Shown here: positions 9,036 to 18,159 of the stretch, one piece after another | Layout of the letters: every line of letters begins with the position of its first letter | Numbering within the stretch: the stretch's first letter is position 1 | Assembly: GCA_012521895.1 (NCBI GenBank) | Contig: JAAYLK010000010.1 | Coordinates: 1-57,249, forward strand | Length of the DNA: 57,249 nt | Direction: 5' to 3' | From: Clostridiales bacterium | Lineage (GTDB): Bacteria > Bacillota > Clostridia > Christensenellales > Aristaeellaceae | Translations under genes and position numbers: made by a program | Notes under the pieces: generated by a model | Databases searched by the model: none | What the model saw: only the letters and a program-made list of their open reading frames with translations | Told to the model about the DNA's origin: nothing

Positions 9036-9290
9036 GCCTGCCACTTTCCGCCACCAAGCCCCTGTTGGGCCAGCGTGAAAGGTAAAAACAGCCGGGAAAC
9101 CAGCCGCGGGATGGGTGGGGCCATCCAAGAAATGGGGGAAAGGCACACCTTCTTCCACAAGAAACAGGTTGTTTGCCCAAGCCAAAAGTTGAACCGCGCT
9201 TTCCCCAAAAGATCGGAAGGCGTGAACCACAGCCAAATTCATCGAAAGCACCAAGAAACCATGTAGTTCCATGGCAATAATTTCAAATTC

Positions 9291-9328
9291 AAAAGGGGAG
9301 CAGAAACGGCTGTTCCCCTTCTTTTTAT
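9291..9328 (+). terminator. Strong intrinsic terminator
   Basis: An 11-bp stem (9293-9303 with 9310-9320, one G-U pair) closes a six-base loop AAACGG and is followed directly by CTTTTTATT. It reads in the plus direction. It ends either transcription of the 7949-9035 gene pair or a separate small transcript. It insulates the division cluster from upstream genes. Confidence 0.85.
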
Positions 9329-9361
9329 TGCTTATAAGAACACACATTCGCAACTTTGACT

Positions 9362-9378
9362 TGAAATCATTGATTTCA
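9362..9378. repeat. 17-base palindrome TGAAATCA-T-TGATTTCA
   Basis: Perfect 8-base inverted repeat with a one-base centre, lying between the terminator and mraZ. Its size and symmetry fit a dimeric repressor site, but no regulator is known for it and chance cannot be excluded. Confidence 0.45.
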
Positions 9379-9463
9379 CCGCCATCTTCACCCAAAAACG
9401 CGCGGGCGATCACGCCCAAAGTTTACTGCCTCGGATGAGATGTGGTACTTTGTGTTCGAAAAG

Positions 9464-9489
9464 GGTGATAAGTGGTGATTGGTGGTGAG
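9464..9489 (+). promoter_or_regulatory. Probable MraZ operator: three direct repeats with 10-base period
   Basis: GGTGAT at 9464, GGTGAT at 9474 and GGTGAG at 9484 repeat at exactly 10-base intervals. MraZ is known to bind short G-rich direct repeats with this period upstream of its own operon in several bacteria, and mraZ begins right here. The repeats overlap the possible start codons (TTG 9479, GTG 9482, GTG 9485). This either places the operator across the translation start or means the true start is further downstream. Confidence 0.65.
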
Positions 9490-10045
9490 AAACTTGCCGG
9501 ATCTGGGGAAGGGTTCCCACGCTGAGGGTGCTCAGGAGCAGGCCGCGAACAGCAGGCTTGATGCCCGCCGGCTGGGTTTCATCGGGGTTTACAACCACTC
9601 CATCGACGCCAAAGGCCGTGTCATCGTGCCGCTGCCCTTTCGGGGGCTGCTGGGGGACCGCATCATCGTCGGTGTGAACATGGCCCAGGACTCCATCGCC
9701 ATCTATCCCTATGACGTCTGGGTTGACAAAGTGGACATGCTGACCCGTTTGAGCCACGAGGACGTGGCGGCAGAATTCTTCCTGGACCGTTTCGCGATGT
9801 ATTCCTTTGACGGTCTGGGCTTTGACTCCCAGGGCAGGGTGCTCCTTCCGGCGGCGCTGCGGGACCTGTTCTTGCAGGACGCGCAGGGGGTACAGGTCTC
9901 CGGCACCACGGAATACGTGAAAATCGTTTCTGATGAGCAGGCCAGGCTGGAGCGCGAGCGCTTCATCACCCAGTTCCCCGACCCGCTCAAGGCCATCAGT
10001 GAGATCCAGGCCAGGGCACGGAAAAAGCTAAACGAGGGCCAGTAA
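9479..10045 (+). CDS. mraZ: Transcriptional regulator MraZ
   Basis: DNA-binding protein of 188 residues with two SpoVT/AbrB-like repeats, typically an autorepressor of the division and cell-wall cluster. The first repeat has GVYNHSIDAKGRVIVPLPFR (residues near 36-55), and the second has FDSQGRVLLPAALRD. The family usually starts three or four residues before this first motif, but here about 33 extra residues precede it and no ATG exists in that stretch. The start is therefore uncertain: TTG 9479 or GTG 9482/9485 are the visible choices. The gene leads the dcw-type cluster but is not followed by the usual rsmH (mraW). Confidence 0.92.
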   Translation: MVVRNLPDLGKGSHAEGAQEQAANSRLDARRLGFIGVYNHSIDAKGRVIVPLPFRGLLGDRIIVGVNMAQDSIAIYPYDVWVDKVDMLTRLSHEDVAAEFFLDRFAMYSFDGLGFDSQGRVLLPAALRDLFLQDAQGVQVSGTTEYVKIVSDEQARLERERFITQFPDPLKAISEIQARARKKLNEGQ

Positions 10046-10070
10046 GCAGTCCTTCAGAAAGGAAGCAGTC

Positions 10071-10565
10071 ATGCAGCAGGCAAAGCAAGCAAATTTCAGG
10101 CAATATGTGTTGGCGGGTACCCAGTTACAGCAGCGGGAACGGATCGCTGTTTCCAACCATGTCAGCATTGAAAACCCGGGAGAGGATGACAGCCGGCAAG
10201 CGTTCATCGCCAAGGAAGGCCAGCAAAGCGGTCTGCGCGTCTCCTACAAGTGGGCCGCGCTGTTGGTGGCCTTTTGTGTGTTCCTGTGCGTGCTGATGAT
10301 TGGCGGCAAGATTGCCTTGACGCGTTCCTTGGAAGGGGAGTATGCTCAACTCAGTGCCCGTTACCAGGCGGCCCAGATGGAGCAGCAGCGCTTGATGGAC
10401 ATCTTTGAGGAAAAAAGCGATGCCTCCGGGATTTGCTATTACGCGGTTCAGTCCCTGGGCATGCGCCTTGCCGGCCACCAGGAGACCATTGGCGTGCAGG
10501 CGGCGGGCTTGCCCATGACCATGAATTACCAGACCCTTCGCGGGAGTGCGTCAAACGGGCAGTAA
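10071..10565 (+). CDS. ftsL: FtsL/DivIC-like septum protein
   Basis: Bitopic protein of 164 residues with a hydrophilic cytoplasmic part (1-60), one membrane helix (61-83) and a coiled-coil stretch (about 85-115), ending in a short extracytoplasmic tail. This matches FtsL in topology and in position between mraZ and the mur genes. FtsL sequences diverge too much for a motif call, so the symbol rests on architecture and context. FtsL normally links FtsQ/DivIB to the septal FtsW-FtsI synthase. The start ATG 10071 follows an AAAGGAAG site. A DivIC-like protein is the alternative. Confidence 0.7.
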   Translation: MQQAKQANFRQYVLAGTQLQQRERIAVSNHVSIENPGEDDSRQAFIAKEGQQSGLRVSYKWAALLVAFCVFLCVLMIGGKIALTRSLEGEYAQLSARYQAAQMEQQRLMDIFEEKSDASGICYYAVQSLGMRLAGHQETIGVQAAGLPMTMNYQTLRGSASNGQ

Positions 10566-10585
10566 TCTGACAAGAAGAGGTTTGT

Positions 10586-12061
10586 ATGAACTTATCCACG
10601 CTTGCGTCTGCGGCGCTGGGCTATGTACTGGAAATCACAGGCGACTGTGAGATCGACAGCCTGAGCGCGGACAGCCGTGAACAAACATCAAATGGTTTGT
10701 TTTTTTGTATTATGGGCGCGCACCATGATGCCCACCGCTTTGCCGGGCAGGCCATCAACAACGGGGCGGTCGCGCTCATGGTGACCCAGCTGCAGCCGCA
10801 ATTGAACGTGCCCCAAATCAAAGTCAGCAATGACCGCGCTGCGATGGCCCTCATCGCACGCGCGTTTTTTGGCTATGCAGACCGGCAGATGAAGCTCATT
10901 GGGATCACCGGCACCAAGGGCAAGACGACCACCAGCTACCTGGTCAAGGCCATCCTGGAAGCCGCCGGGCACACCGTCGGACTGATTGGCACCACCGGCA
11001 ACATGGTGAGGGACCAATGGGTCAAGGGCAGCTTGACCACGCCCGACCCCATCGACCTGCACCGCACGCTGCGTCTGATGGCGGACGCGGGCTGCACCTT
11101 TGTGGTGATGGAGGTATCCGCCCATGCCATCGCCATGCACCGCGGGGAAGGCGTGGTGTTTGAAGCGGGCTGCTTCACCAACCTCTCCCAGGACCACCTG
11201 GATTTCTTTGGCGGCATGGAGAACTACTTCCAGGCCAAGCGCGCCTTCTTTATGAACGGCAGCGTCAAAAACGCCGTTGTTTCCCTGGATGACCCCTGGG
11301 TATCCCGCTTGAGCGGCGAATTGCAGATGCCCAAGATCAGCTATGCCATCTGCACCAACGCCGACTTGTTCGCTCGGGACATCCATATTGAGGAAGGCGG
11401 GGTCGCCTTCATGCTAAGCCTGTGGAATGACCGCTATTACCCGGTGCGGCTGAAGTTGATGGGCATGTTCAACATCTACAACGCCATCGCCGCGGCGGGC
11501 ATCGGCCTGATTATCGGCGTGGAGCCGGAGATTATCACCAAAGCCTTGGAGAGTGTCACCAGCGTCCCCGGGCGCGCCGAAGTGCTGGACACCCACACGG
11601 AGTACAAGGTCATCCTGGATTACTCCCATTCGCCGGACTCCCTGGAAAACATCCTGACCGCGGTGCGGGAATTCATCAAAGGCCGGCTGATTGTGGTCTT
11701 TGGCTGCGGCGGGGACCGTGACCAGGGCAAACGCCCCCTGATGGGCGCCATCGCCGGGCGTATGGCGGATTTTTCCATCCTCACCAGCGACAACCCGCGC
11801 GCGGAAGACCCCCATGAAATCCTTCACGCCATTGAAGAAGGCATCAAGCCAACCGGCGGGCTGTACACCGTGATTGAAAACCGCCGCGAAGCCATCCGGC
11901 ACGCGCTGCAGCAGGCACAAAGCGGGGATGTGGTGCTGCTGGCCGGCAAGGGGCATGAAACCTATCAGGAAATTGAAGGCGTCAAGCGCCCCTTTGATGA
12001 GAAGGTCATCGTGGCCCAGCTGCTGGTTGAAATGGGCAGCAAGGAACACAGTGATGCTTGA
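10586..12061 (+). CDS. murE: UDP-MurNAc-tripeptide synthetase MurE (meso-diaminopimelate type)
   Basis: Cytoplasmic ATP-dependent ligase of 491 residues that adds the third amino acid to UDP-MurNAc-L-Ala-D-Glu. The ATP loop GITGTKGKTTT lies near residues 106-116, the Mur-ligase TTPDP block near 153-157, and the C-terminal DNPR motif at 402-405. DNPR in MurE is the known signature for meso-diaminopimelate, as opposed to lysine, so the wall is predicted to be of the mDAP type. The gene starts 20 bases after the ftsL-like gene and overlaps mraY by 8 bases. Confidence 0.95.
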   Translation: MNLSTLASAALGYVLEITGDCEIDSLSADSREQTSNGLFFCIMGAHHDAHRFAGQAINNGAVALMVTQLQPQLNVPQIKVSNDRAAMALIARAFFGYADRQMKLIGITGTKGKTTTSYLVKAILEAAGHTVGLIGTTGNMVRDQWVKGSLTTPDPIDLHRTLRLMADAGCTFVVMEVSAHAIAMHRGEGVVFEAGCFTNLSQDHLDFFGGMENYFQAKRAFFMNGSVKNAVVSLDDPWVSRLSGELQMPKISYAICTNADLFARDIHIEEGGVAFMLSLWNDRYYPVRLKLMGMFNIYNAIAAAGIGLIIGVEPEIITKALESVTSVPGRAEVLDTHTEYKVILDYSHSPDSLENILTAVREFIKGRLIVVFGCGGDRDQGKRPLMGAIAGRMADFSILTSDNPRAEDPHEILHAIEEGIKPTGGLYTVIENRREAIRHALQQAQSGDVVLLAGKGHETYQEIEGVKRPFDEKVIVAQLLVEMGSKEHSDA

Positions 12062-13040
12062 GTTGTTAAGCGCGGTCATCGCGCTGGTCATCGTGCTTCT
12101 TTTGATGCCCGGCTTCATCCGTTTTATGAAGGAGCGGGGCATGATTCAGCCTGGTTATGAGCTGGGCCCGGATTCCTTTAAAAAGAAGAAGGAAAAGCCC
12201 CCAAACATGGGCGGCCTGGTCATCGCGCTCGCGGTAGTGATCGCCTCCCTCATCATCAGCCAGGTCGCGGGCTCTTCCAACCTCGTGCTGCTGTTGATGA
12301 TTGCCGCGCTTGGCGGCCTGGGCATCGGCTTTGCGGACGACTTCATCAAGGATGTCCAGCACCACCATGAAGGGCTCAAGCCCCGGTACAAATTGATTGG
12401 ACAGACTTTGGTCGGTTTTATCTTTGCCCTGATCACCGCGAACCTGGTGGGCACTGCCATCCACCTGCCTTTCACCAAGGCCACCTGGGAACTGGGCTAC
12501 GCCTATGTGCCGCTGATGACCCTGCTGTATGTCTTCATGACCAACTCCGCCAACCTGCAAGACGGCGTGGATGGCCTGATGGGCACAGTCACCGCGGTGG
12601 GTAGCGCGGCTTTGGGCGCGCTGGCCTTGGTTATCCGTGGCGGCAGCGTATCCGACCCGGCCATCGCCTATGTCTGCTTCGCTTTGGCGGGAGCCAGCCT
12701 CGGCTTTTTGCATTACAACCAGCACCCCGCCAAAATCATTATGGGGGACACCGGCTCCATGTTCATCGGCGGGCTGCTGACCGGGGCCGCCATGGTGCTG
12801 CGCTTGCAGCTATGGCTGCTGCCGCTGTGCTTTACGATGATTATGTCCTCTGTTTCCGTCATCGCCCAGCGCGTGTATTTCAAACTCACCGGCGGCAAGC
12901 GGTTAATCAAGATGTCCCCAATCCACCACCATTTTGAGATGAGCGGGTGGAGTGAGAACACCATCGCGAGGCGCTACCTGCTGACGGTGATGGCGCTGTC
13001 GGTGCTGGCGGCGCTGGCGGTCATCCCCATCGCTCCTTAA
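12054..13040 (+). CDS. mraY: Phospho-MurNAc-pentapeptide transferase MraY
   Basis: Integral membrane enzyme of 328 residues that transfers phospho-MurNAc-pentapeptide to undecaprenyl phosphate, making lipid I. Family motifs are FADDFIKD, NSANLQDGVDGL, GDTGSMFIGG and SPIHHHFE. About ten membrane helices alternate with these cytoplasmic loops. ATG 12054 fits the MraY N-terminus and overlaps the end of murE. A longer in-frame opening upstream inside murE is a reading-frame artefact. Confidence 0.95.
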   Translation: MLELLSAVIALVIVLLLMPGFIRFMKERGMIQPGYELGPDSFKKKKEKPPNMGGLVIALAVVIASLIISQVAGSSNLVLLLMIAALGGLGIGFADDFIKDVQHHHEGLKPRYKLIGQTLVGFIFALITANLVGTAIHLPFTKATWELGYAYVPLMTLLYVFMTNSANLQDGVDGLMGTVTAVGSAALGALALVIRGGSVSDPAIAYVCFALAGASLGFLHYNQHPAKIIMGDTGSMFIGGLLTGAAMVLRLQLWLLPLCFTMIMSSVSVIAQRVYFKLTGGKRLIKMSPIHHHFEMSGWSENTIARRYLLTVMALSVLAALAVIPIAP

Positions 13041-13050
13041 GGAGTACGCC

Positions 13051-14460
13051 ATGCAAAGCAAACCAGCGCTTTCAGACCACGCCATCCAGCAGTATGCCGG
13101 GAAAACCGCCCTGGTCATCGGCGCCGCGCGCTCCGGCCTGGCGGCCGCAGAATTGCTGTTGGCTTTGGGTGCCAAGGTATTGCTCAATGACAGCAAGCCC
13201 AGAGAAAACTTCCCGGCCCTGCCGGAAGCCCTGCAAGCGCCTGCTTGTGAGCTGCTCTTTGGCAAGCCTGCGGACGCGCTCTTGCAGCGCGTTGATTTTC
13301 TGGTCATCAGCCCGGGGATTCCCATTGACGCGCCGGTTTTGAACCTGGCCAGGGAGATGGGCAAGCCGGTCTATGGGGAGCTGGCCTTCGCGGCCTCCTG
13401 TGCCACGCAGGACATCATCGCCGTCAGCGGCACCAATGGCAAGACGACCACCGTTTCCCTGCTGGGTGAAATCTTCAGCCAGGCCGGGCGGGTGGTGCAT
13501 GTCGCTGGCAACATCGGCTTCCCGCTGTCCGCCGCTGTGCTGCGCGCCAAAAAGGAAGATTTATTGATTGCCGAGGTGTCCAGCTTCCAGCTGGAAACGG
13601 TGGATGGCTTTCACCCCCTGGCCGCGGCCATGCTCAACATCGCGCCGGACCACCTGGACAGGCACCACGATATGGAAACCTACATCAACCTCAAGAAAGC
13701 GCTGTTTATCAACCAGACGGGGCAGGACTACACCATCCTTAACCACGATGACGCCCAGGCTGCGGCAATGGCCAGGGACACAAAGGCCAAGGTCGTCTGG
13801 TTTTCCCTGTCGGGCGGGGTCACGCATGGCGCTGTCTGCCATGATGATCAACTGTTCTGGCGGGACCAGGGAGAAGACAAGCTCATCTGCGGCCGGCATG
13901 ATCTGAAGATTCCCGGGCAGCACAATGTGGAAAACGCGCTGGCGGCCATCGCGGTGGCCCACAGCCTGGATATTCCGCTGCCTGTCATTTCCTATGCGCT
14001 GCGGGTTTTCGCCGGGGTGGAGCACCGCATCGAATTCGTGCGCGAACTGGACCGGGTGCGCTGGCTGAATGATTCCAAGGGCACCAACCCTGACTCCACC
14101 ATCAAGGCCATCCAGTCCATGACACAGAGCACTGTCCTGATTGCCGGGGGCTATGACAAGCAGATTCCCTTCGCGTCCCTGGCGGACGCGGTGGCAAACT
14201 CCGGCAAGATCGGCCATGTGGTTCTCTTTGGGCAGACCGCACAAAAAATCAAGGACGCCTTGACTGAAGCCAACTATCTGCACACGACGCTGGTGGCTAG
14301 CCTGGAGGACGCCGTGCTCCTTGCGCAGTCACTGGCCAAGGCCCCCGGCAATGTCCTGTTTTCACCAGCCTGCGCCTCCTTTGATATGTTTCATGACTAT
14401 GAGCAAAGGGGAAAGGCGTTCAAGCACCTGGTCCTCTTGTTGAACCCAAAGGGAGACTGA
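13051..14460 (+). CDS. murD: UDP-MurNAc-L-Ala-D-Glu ligase MurD
   Basis: Cytoplasmic Mur ligase of 469 residues that adds D-glutamate to UDP-MurNAc-L-Ala. It has an N-terminal Rossmann motif (VIGAARSGLAAA near residue 25), the ATP loop SGTNGKTTT near residues 126-134, EVSSFQLE in the central domain, and DSKGTNPDST followed by GGYDK in the C-terminal domain. AAGGAG precedes ATG 13051, 10 bases after mraY. The murF and murC genes, often nearby, are absent from this cluster. Confidence 0.95.
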   Translation: MQSKPALSDHAIQQYAGKTALVIGAARSGLAAAELLLALGAKVLLNDSKPRENFPALPEALQAPACELLFGKPADALLQRVDFLVISPGIPIDAPVLNLAREMGKPVYGELAFAASCATQDIIAVSGTNGKTTTVSLLGEIFSQAGRVVHVAGNIGFPLSAAVLRAKKEDLLIAEVSSFQLETVDGFHPLAAAMLNIAPDHLDRHHDMETYINLKKALFINQTGQDYTILNHDDAQAAAMARDTKAKVVWFSLSGGVTHGAVCHDDQLFWRDQGEDKLICGRHDLKIPGQHNVENALAAIAVAHSLDIPLPVISYALRVFAGVEHRIEFVRELDRVRWLNDSKGTNPDSTIKAIQSMTQSTVLIAGGYDKQIPFASLADAVANSGKIGHVVLFGQTAQKIKDALTEANYLHTTLVASLEDAVLLAQSLAKAPGNVLFSPACASFDMFHDYEQRGKAFKHLVLLLNPKGD

Positions 14461-14461
14461 T

Positions 14462-15379
14462 ATGCAGCCACCGCCGCGCCCGCCGGACACCAGCCAAAGA
14501 CAACCGATGCAGCCGCAAGCGGGCTATCCCAACGCGCCCGCGCACCAGCCGGGCTTTCAGGAAGACTGGGCACAAGGGCAGGAACCGCAGCAGTACCAGG
14601 GCATGGACCAGCAGTTTGAGGAGGCGGAAGCGGAGCTGCAGCCCTACGCGCGCCTGCCCAAGATCATTGTCGGCGTGCTGCTGGCCATCGGCATTTTGAT
14701 GGTTCTGCGCTTCCAGGTGTTCACCATCCGCAACGTCAATGTGCAGGGCCTGGTGAACATCCCCTGGCAGACCGCGGCCAGCAACGCCGGATTAGACCAA
14801 AGTCCGTTTTATTTCACCCTCAGCGAGGACAAGGTGCGCGAGGGAATCAACAAGAACCGTTACCTGGTGTTTGAATCCATGACCAAGATCTTCCCCAACA
14901 CGGTCATCCTCAAATTGCAGGAGCGCAAGCCCTTCGCCTTTTTCACCCACCTGGGCCTGGGCTATGTGCTGGCGCAGGATGGCATGGTGCTGGAACAGAC
15001 ACGGGAACTGAAAGACGGAGAGGGTTTGATTCAGGTTCAGGGCCTGTCCGTCTGGGGGCAGCAGGCCCCCGGCACTTTCCCCAGCAGCACGGACCCCAGC
15101 CAGGCGGAAGTGCTGGTCGCCCTGTTTCATGAACTGCAAACCTGGGGCTTTGACAGCCAGGTTGTCAGCATCGATGTCTCTCAAAGCCTCAACCTGTCAT
15201 TGCAGACACGGGACGGCTACACCGTCAACCTGGGCAGCAGCGAATACCTGCATGCCAAGGTGGGCACAGTGACCTCCGTCGTGGGGGAACTGCGCAGGCG
15301 TTTGATGACCGGCGGCATCATCGAAGCCACCCTTCCGGGTGAAGCCACCTACCTGGCCGCGCAGCAAAACGGCGCATAA
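14462..15379 (+). CDS. ftsQ: Cell division protein FtsQ/DivIB
   Basis: Bitopic division protein of 305 residues. A Pro/Gln-rich cytoplasmic leader of about 60 residues precedes a membrane helix (about 67-84) and a POTRA domain beginning near FTIRNVNVQGLVNIPW. A beta domain follows, with LQERKPFAFFTHLG and a QAEVLVALFHELQTWGF stretch. It forms the FtsQLB/DivIB-FtsL-DivIC complex that activates septal synthesis. It begins one base after the murD stop. The start ATG 14462 has only a moderate ribosome site, consistent with coupling. Confidence 0.88.
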   Translation: MQPPPRPPDTSQRQPMQPQAGYPNAPAHQPGFQEDWAQGQEPQQYQGMDQQFEEAEAELQPYARLPKIIVGVLLAIGILMVLRFQVFTIRNVNVQGLVNIPWQTAASNAGLDQSPFYFTLSEDKVREGINKNRYLVFESMTKIFPNTVILKLQERKPFAFFTHLGLGYVLAQDGMVLEQTRELKDGEGLIQVQGLSVWGQQAPGTFPSSTDPSQAEVLVALFHELQTWGFDSQVVSIDVSQSLNLSLQTRDGYTVNLGSSEYLHAKVGTVTSVVGELRRRLMTGGIIEATLPGEATYLAAQQNGA

Positions 15380-15455
15380 ACCAATTGATTTGTTACATCC
15401 ACTTGAATAATGCGGCTCTTACAGGCTGTGAAAATGCCAAAAGGCTTGAAAAGAC

Positions 15456-15484
15456 TTGCAACCATATCACAAAACAGTTACAAT
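15456..15484 (+). promoter_or_regulatory. Predicted sigma-A promoter for ftsA-ftsZ
   Basis: TTGCAA (15456-15461) and TACAAT (15479-15484) are 17 bases apart in the 193-base gap between ftsQ and ftsA. The downstream leader is about 80 bases to ATG 15573, with a GGAG ribosome site at 15560-15563. It would allow ftsAZ expression separate from the mur genes. Confidence 0.7.
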
Positions 15485-15572
15485 AAGCCGGACGAAGATT
15501 CATTTTGCTGTCCTTTTACCGGCAACTGGATTTTATTTTCTGGGAAATGCCCGAGAAATGGAGTGATTTGCG

Positions 15573-16751
15573 ATGAGGAGCACCATCAGCGTTATAGATT
15601 TTGGTACCAGCAAGATCGTTGCACTGATCGCTGAAGTCAGCGCGCGCCAGCGCTGTGATATTATTGGTGCCGGCACCACGCCATATGACGGCTATGCCAA
15701 CGCGCGGTGGAACAACGGCGCGGCGGTGAACGAGGCCCTGGCCACCGCCATCGCGACCGCGGAAGAGCAGGCCCGTGCCTCGGTCAAATCCGTGTTTGCC
15801 GGTGTGCCCGGACAGTTTTCAAAAGTATATTCCTTTGAAGTCAAGGTGGACTTGCAAGGCGCTGACCCGCATGTCTCCAGCCGTGACATCTCGGCGCTGT
15901 TCGCCCTGGCGGATGAGCAGGTGCAGGGCATTCCCGGCACACCCATTCACCGCAGCCCGGCCTGGTTTGTGGTGGATGACGGCAAGAAAACGCTGGAACC
16001 GCTCAACCAGCACGGCAATGAATTGCGCGCGTTGATTTCCTACGTGGTGGCGGACCGCTTCTTCATCGAGGACATCACCCAGCGCCTCCTGGCGGTGGGC
16101 AAGACTGCGGCCGGCTTTTTCTCCACCCCCATGGGCGAGGCCATGCTCTTCATCTCCGAAACAGACCGTGACCGCACGGCCTTGCTGATTGACATCGGTT
16201 ACCTCAACACCGACATCATGGCGGTGGAAGGCGATGCCATCATCTTCCACAAAACCCTGCCCCTGGGAGGCGGCCACATCGCGGCGGACCTGGCCTACGG
16301 GCTGGAAGTGCCGCTGGAAAGCGCCGAGCAAATCAAGCGCAGCTTCGAGTTTGGCCCGGGCAGCACCAAGACCAGCTTTGACGTGCTGCTCTCAAACGGC
16401 GCCACGCAGACCTTCACCCGTGACAAGGTTTCAGAAATCCTGCTGCCGCGCGCGGATGAAATCTGCGATGCCATCATCGCCGCTGTGAAGGAATCCGGCG
16501 TGCGCCTGGGCAATTGGTCCCCTGTGTACTTAACCGGCGGCGGCCTGTCCATCAACAAGGGCGGGCGCGAATACCTGTCTGAAAAGATGGAGCGCCCCGT
16601 GCGCGAGCTGCCCCGCAAGGCCGTCAAACTGTCCAGCGCCATCTACTCCAGTTCTTTAGGGTTGCTGGACCTGATTATCGACACCAAGAACACAGCCTCT
16701 GCCAATCAATCGGGCATCAAGGGCTTTTTCCGCAGCCTCATCAGTGGCTAA
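15573..16751 (+). CDS. ftsA: Cell division protein FtsA
   Basis: Actin-fold protein of 392 residues that tethers FtsZ to the membrane. The phosphate-1 motif [15 protein letters not shown] is at residues 7-21, phosphate-2 is [16 protein letters not shown], and the adenosine motif is [12 protein letters not shown]. The 1C-domain region lies between residues 80 and 165. The last residues ([12 protein letters not shown]) form the amphipathic membrane-binding helix typical of FtsA. It directly precedes ftsZ (start 28 bases after the stop). Sequence around ATP motif 2 is more divergent than in well-studied FtsA, but the position and the C-terminal helix support the call. Confidence 0.92.
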   Translation: MRSTISVIDFGTSKIVALIAEVSARQRCDIIGAGTTPYDGYANARWNNGAAVNEALATAIATAEEQARASVKSVFAGVPGQFSKVYSFEVKVDLQGADPHVSSRDISALFALADEQVQGIPGTPIHRSPAWFVVDDGKKTLEPLNQHGNELRALISYVVADRFFIEDITQRLLAVGKTAAGFFSTPMGEAMLFISETDRDRTALLIDIGYLNTDIMAVEGDAIIFHKTLPLGGGHIAADLAYGLEVPLESAEQIKRSFEFGPGSTKTSFDVLLSNGATQTFTRDKVSEILLPRADEICDAIIAAVKESGVRLGNWSPVYLTGGGLSINKGGREYLSEKMERPVRELPRKAVKLSSAIYSSSLGLLDLIIDTKNTASANQSGIKGFFRSLISG

Positions 16752-16779
16752 GACACATTCATCAAAAGGGGGCCAATCC

Positions 16780-18150
16780 ATGCAAATCAAGCAAGTGGAG
16801 CCTGAAGTTTCCAACAATTTCGCGTCAATCAAGGTCGTCGGCTGCGGCGGCGGCGGCGCCAACGCGGTCAACCGCATGGTGGACGCCGGTCTGAAGGGCG
16901 TCGAGTTCATCGCCGTCAACACCGACAGGCAGGCCCTGACCAATTCCCGCGCGGACAAGAAGATCCAGATTGGCGAAAAGCTGACCAAGGGCCTCGGCGC
17001 CGGCGCGGTGCCGGAGATCGGCAAGCGCGCGGCGGAAGAAAGCCGTGAGGAAATCGCGCAGCAGTTAAAGGGCGCGGACCTGGTTTTTGTCACCGCCGGC
17101 ATGGGCGGCGGCACGGGTACCGGCGCGGCCCCCATCGTGGCGGACATCGCCCGCGACCTCAACTGCCTCACCATCGCCGTGGTCACCAAGCCCTTCCAGT
17201 TTGAGGGCAAGCAGCGCATGCGCAACGCCGAAACCGGCATCAACGAGCTTAAGCAATATGTGGACACCCTGGTGGTCATCCCCAATGACCGGCTGCTTGA
17301 AGTGGTCGCGCGCGGCACCTCCATGCTGGAGGCTTTCCGCGTGGCTGACGATGTCCTGCGCCAGGGCATCCAGGGCATCTCCGACCTCATCGCCCTGCCC
17401 GCCCTCATCAACCTGGACTTTGCGGACGTAAAGACCGTGATGGAATCAGGCGGCATGGCCCACATCGGCATTGGCGTTGGCAAAGGCGAGAACCGCACCA
17501 GCGAAGCCGCCAAAGCCGCCATCGCCAGCCCGCTGCTGGAGACCAAGATTGACGGCGCCCGCGCCCTGCTGATCAACATCACCGGGTCTGAGGACATCGG
17601 CATCCTGGAAATCAACGAGGCTGCCCGCCTGGTGCAGGAGAGCGCGGACAGCGAAGCCAACATCATCTTCGGCGCCGGTATTGATCCCGCCCTCAAGGAT
17701 GAAATCCACATCACCGTCATCGCCACCGGCTTTGAAAAGAGCGCTTTCCCGACCCGCGAATCCAAGAAAAAGCCCTTCAAGGCCTCCGTGCCCTATGGCA
17801 GCGCAACCGCCGCGATGAACCCCTATGAACATCGCCAGGCGCTTGAAAAGCAGGAGACAACCGGTTTTGAAGCCCCCAATGTGCAAAACTTCTATGAAAA
17901 CCAGGAATCCTCCTTCTTCCCGGGTGCCAGCCGTCCAGCGCCCCAGATGCCCCCGGTGAACATGCCGCAGACTGGCATGCCGGGCTTCCCCCAGCAACAG
18001 CAGCAGCCCTACCCCTACGTGCAACAGGCGCCGCAGTACCAGGCGCCCCAGCAGTCTCCCTATCAGCAGCCGCAGCAGCAAGCCGCGCCGCAGGCTGAAA
18101 AGGATGACCTGGGCGTTCCGGCCTACCTGCGCCGCAGCGTGAAGAAGTAA
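16780..18150 (+). CDS. ftsZ: Cell division GTPase FtsZ
   Basis: Tubulin homologue of 456 residues that assembles the Z ring. The GTP-binding tubulin signature [10 protein letters not shown] is near residues 109-118, with [15 protein letters not shown] in the N-terminal nucleotide site and an NxDxAD-type loop INLDFADVK. The catalytic core ends near residue 325 and is followed by a Pro/Gln-rich linker. The conserved tail [10 protein letters not shown] binds FtsA. ATG 16780 is preceded by an AAAAGGGGG stretch; a GTG 36 bases upstream would overlap ftsA. No terminator lies between this gene and the following glycine riboswitch. Confidence 0.98.
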   Translation: MQIKQVEPEVSNNFASIKVVGCGGGGANAVNRMVDAGLKGVEFIAVNTDRQALTNSRADKKIQIGEKLTKGLGAGAVPEIGKRAAEESREEIAQQLKGADLVFVTAGMGGGTGTGAAPIVADIARDLNCLTIAVVTKPFQFEGKQRMRNAETGINELKQYVDTLVVIPNDRLLEVVARGTSMLEAFRVADDVLRQGIQGISDLIALPALINLDFADVKTVMESGGMAHIGIGVGKGENRTSEAAKAAIASPLLETKIDGARALLINITGSEDIGILEINEAARLVQESADSEANIIFGAGIDPALKDEIHITVIATGFEKSAFPTRESKKKPFKASVPYGSATAAMNPYEHRQALEKQETTGFEAPNVQNFYENQESSFFPGASRPAPQMPPVNMPQTGMPGFPQQQQQPYPYVQQAPQYQAPQQSPYQQPQQQAAPQAEKDDLGVPAYLRRSVKK

Positions 18151-18159
18151 ATACAATCG

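Larger units (their letters stand above)
9036..9478. other. Gene-free stretch between metallophosphoesterase and mraZ
   Basis: These 443 bases hold no convincing gene. A weak 63-codon frame from GTG 9075 to 9266 on the plus strand and a 156-codon frame on the minus strand (9419 to 8949) lack ribosome sites and recognisable motifs, and the minus frame runs into the coding end of the phosphoesterase. What is visible: a strong terminator at 9291-9328, a 17-base palindrome at 9362-9378, and the repeats leading into mraZ. The terminator 256 bases after the last stop leaves room for a long 3' untranslated region or an unrecognised small RNA. Confidence 0.6.

Noticed and set aside
9075-9266. 63-codon plus-strand frame from GTG 9075.
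   Set aside because: No ribosome site, biased polar composition and no recognised family. Left as non-coding or a possible small RNA.
8949-9419. 156-codon minus-strand frame between the phosphoesterase and mraZ genes.
   Set aside because: It runs into the coding end of the phosphoesterase on the other strand, has no ribosome site or recognised motif, and crosses the terminator hairpin.
15410-15634. Plus-strand frame before ftsA.
   Set aside because: It includes the predicted ftsA promoter and overlaps the ftsA start. No ribosome site.
18151-18157. TACAAT as a -10 box for the gcv operon.
   Set aside because: The sequence 17 bases upstream is GC-rich and unlike a -35 box, and lies in the ftsZ coding end.
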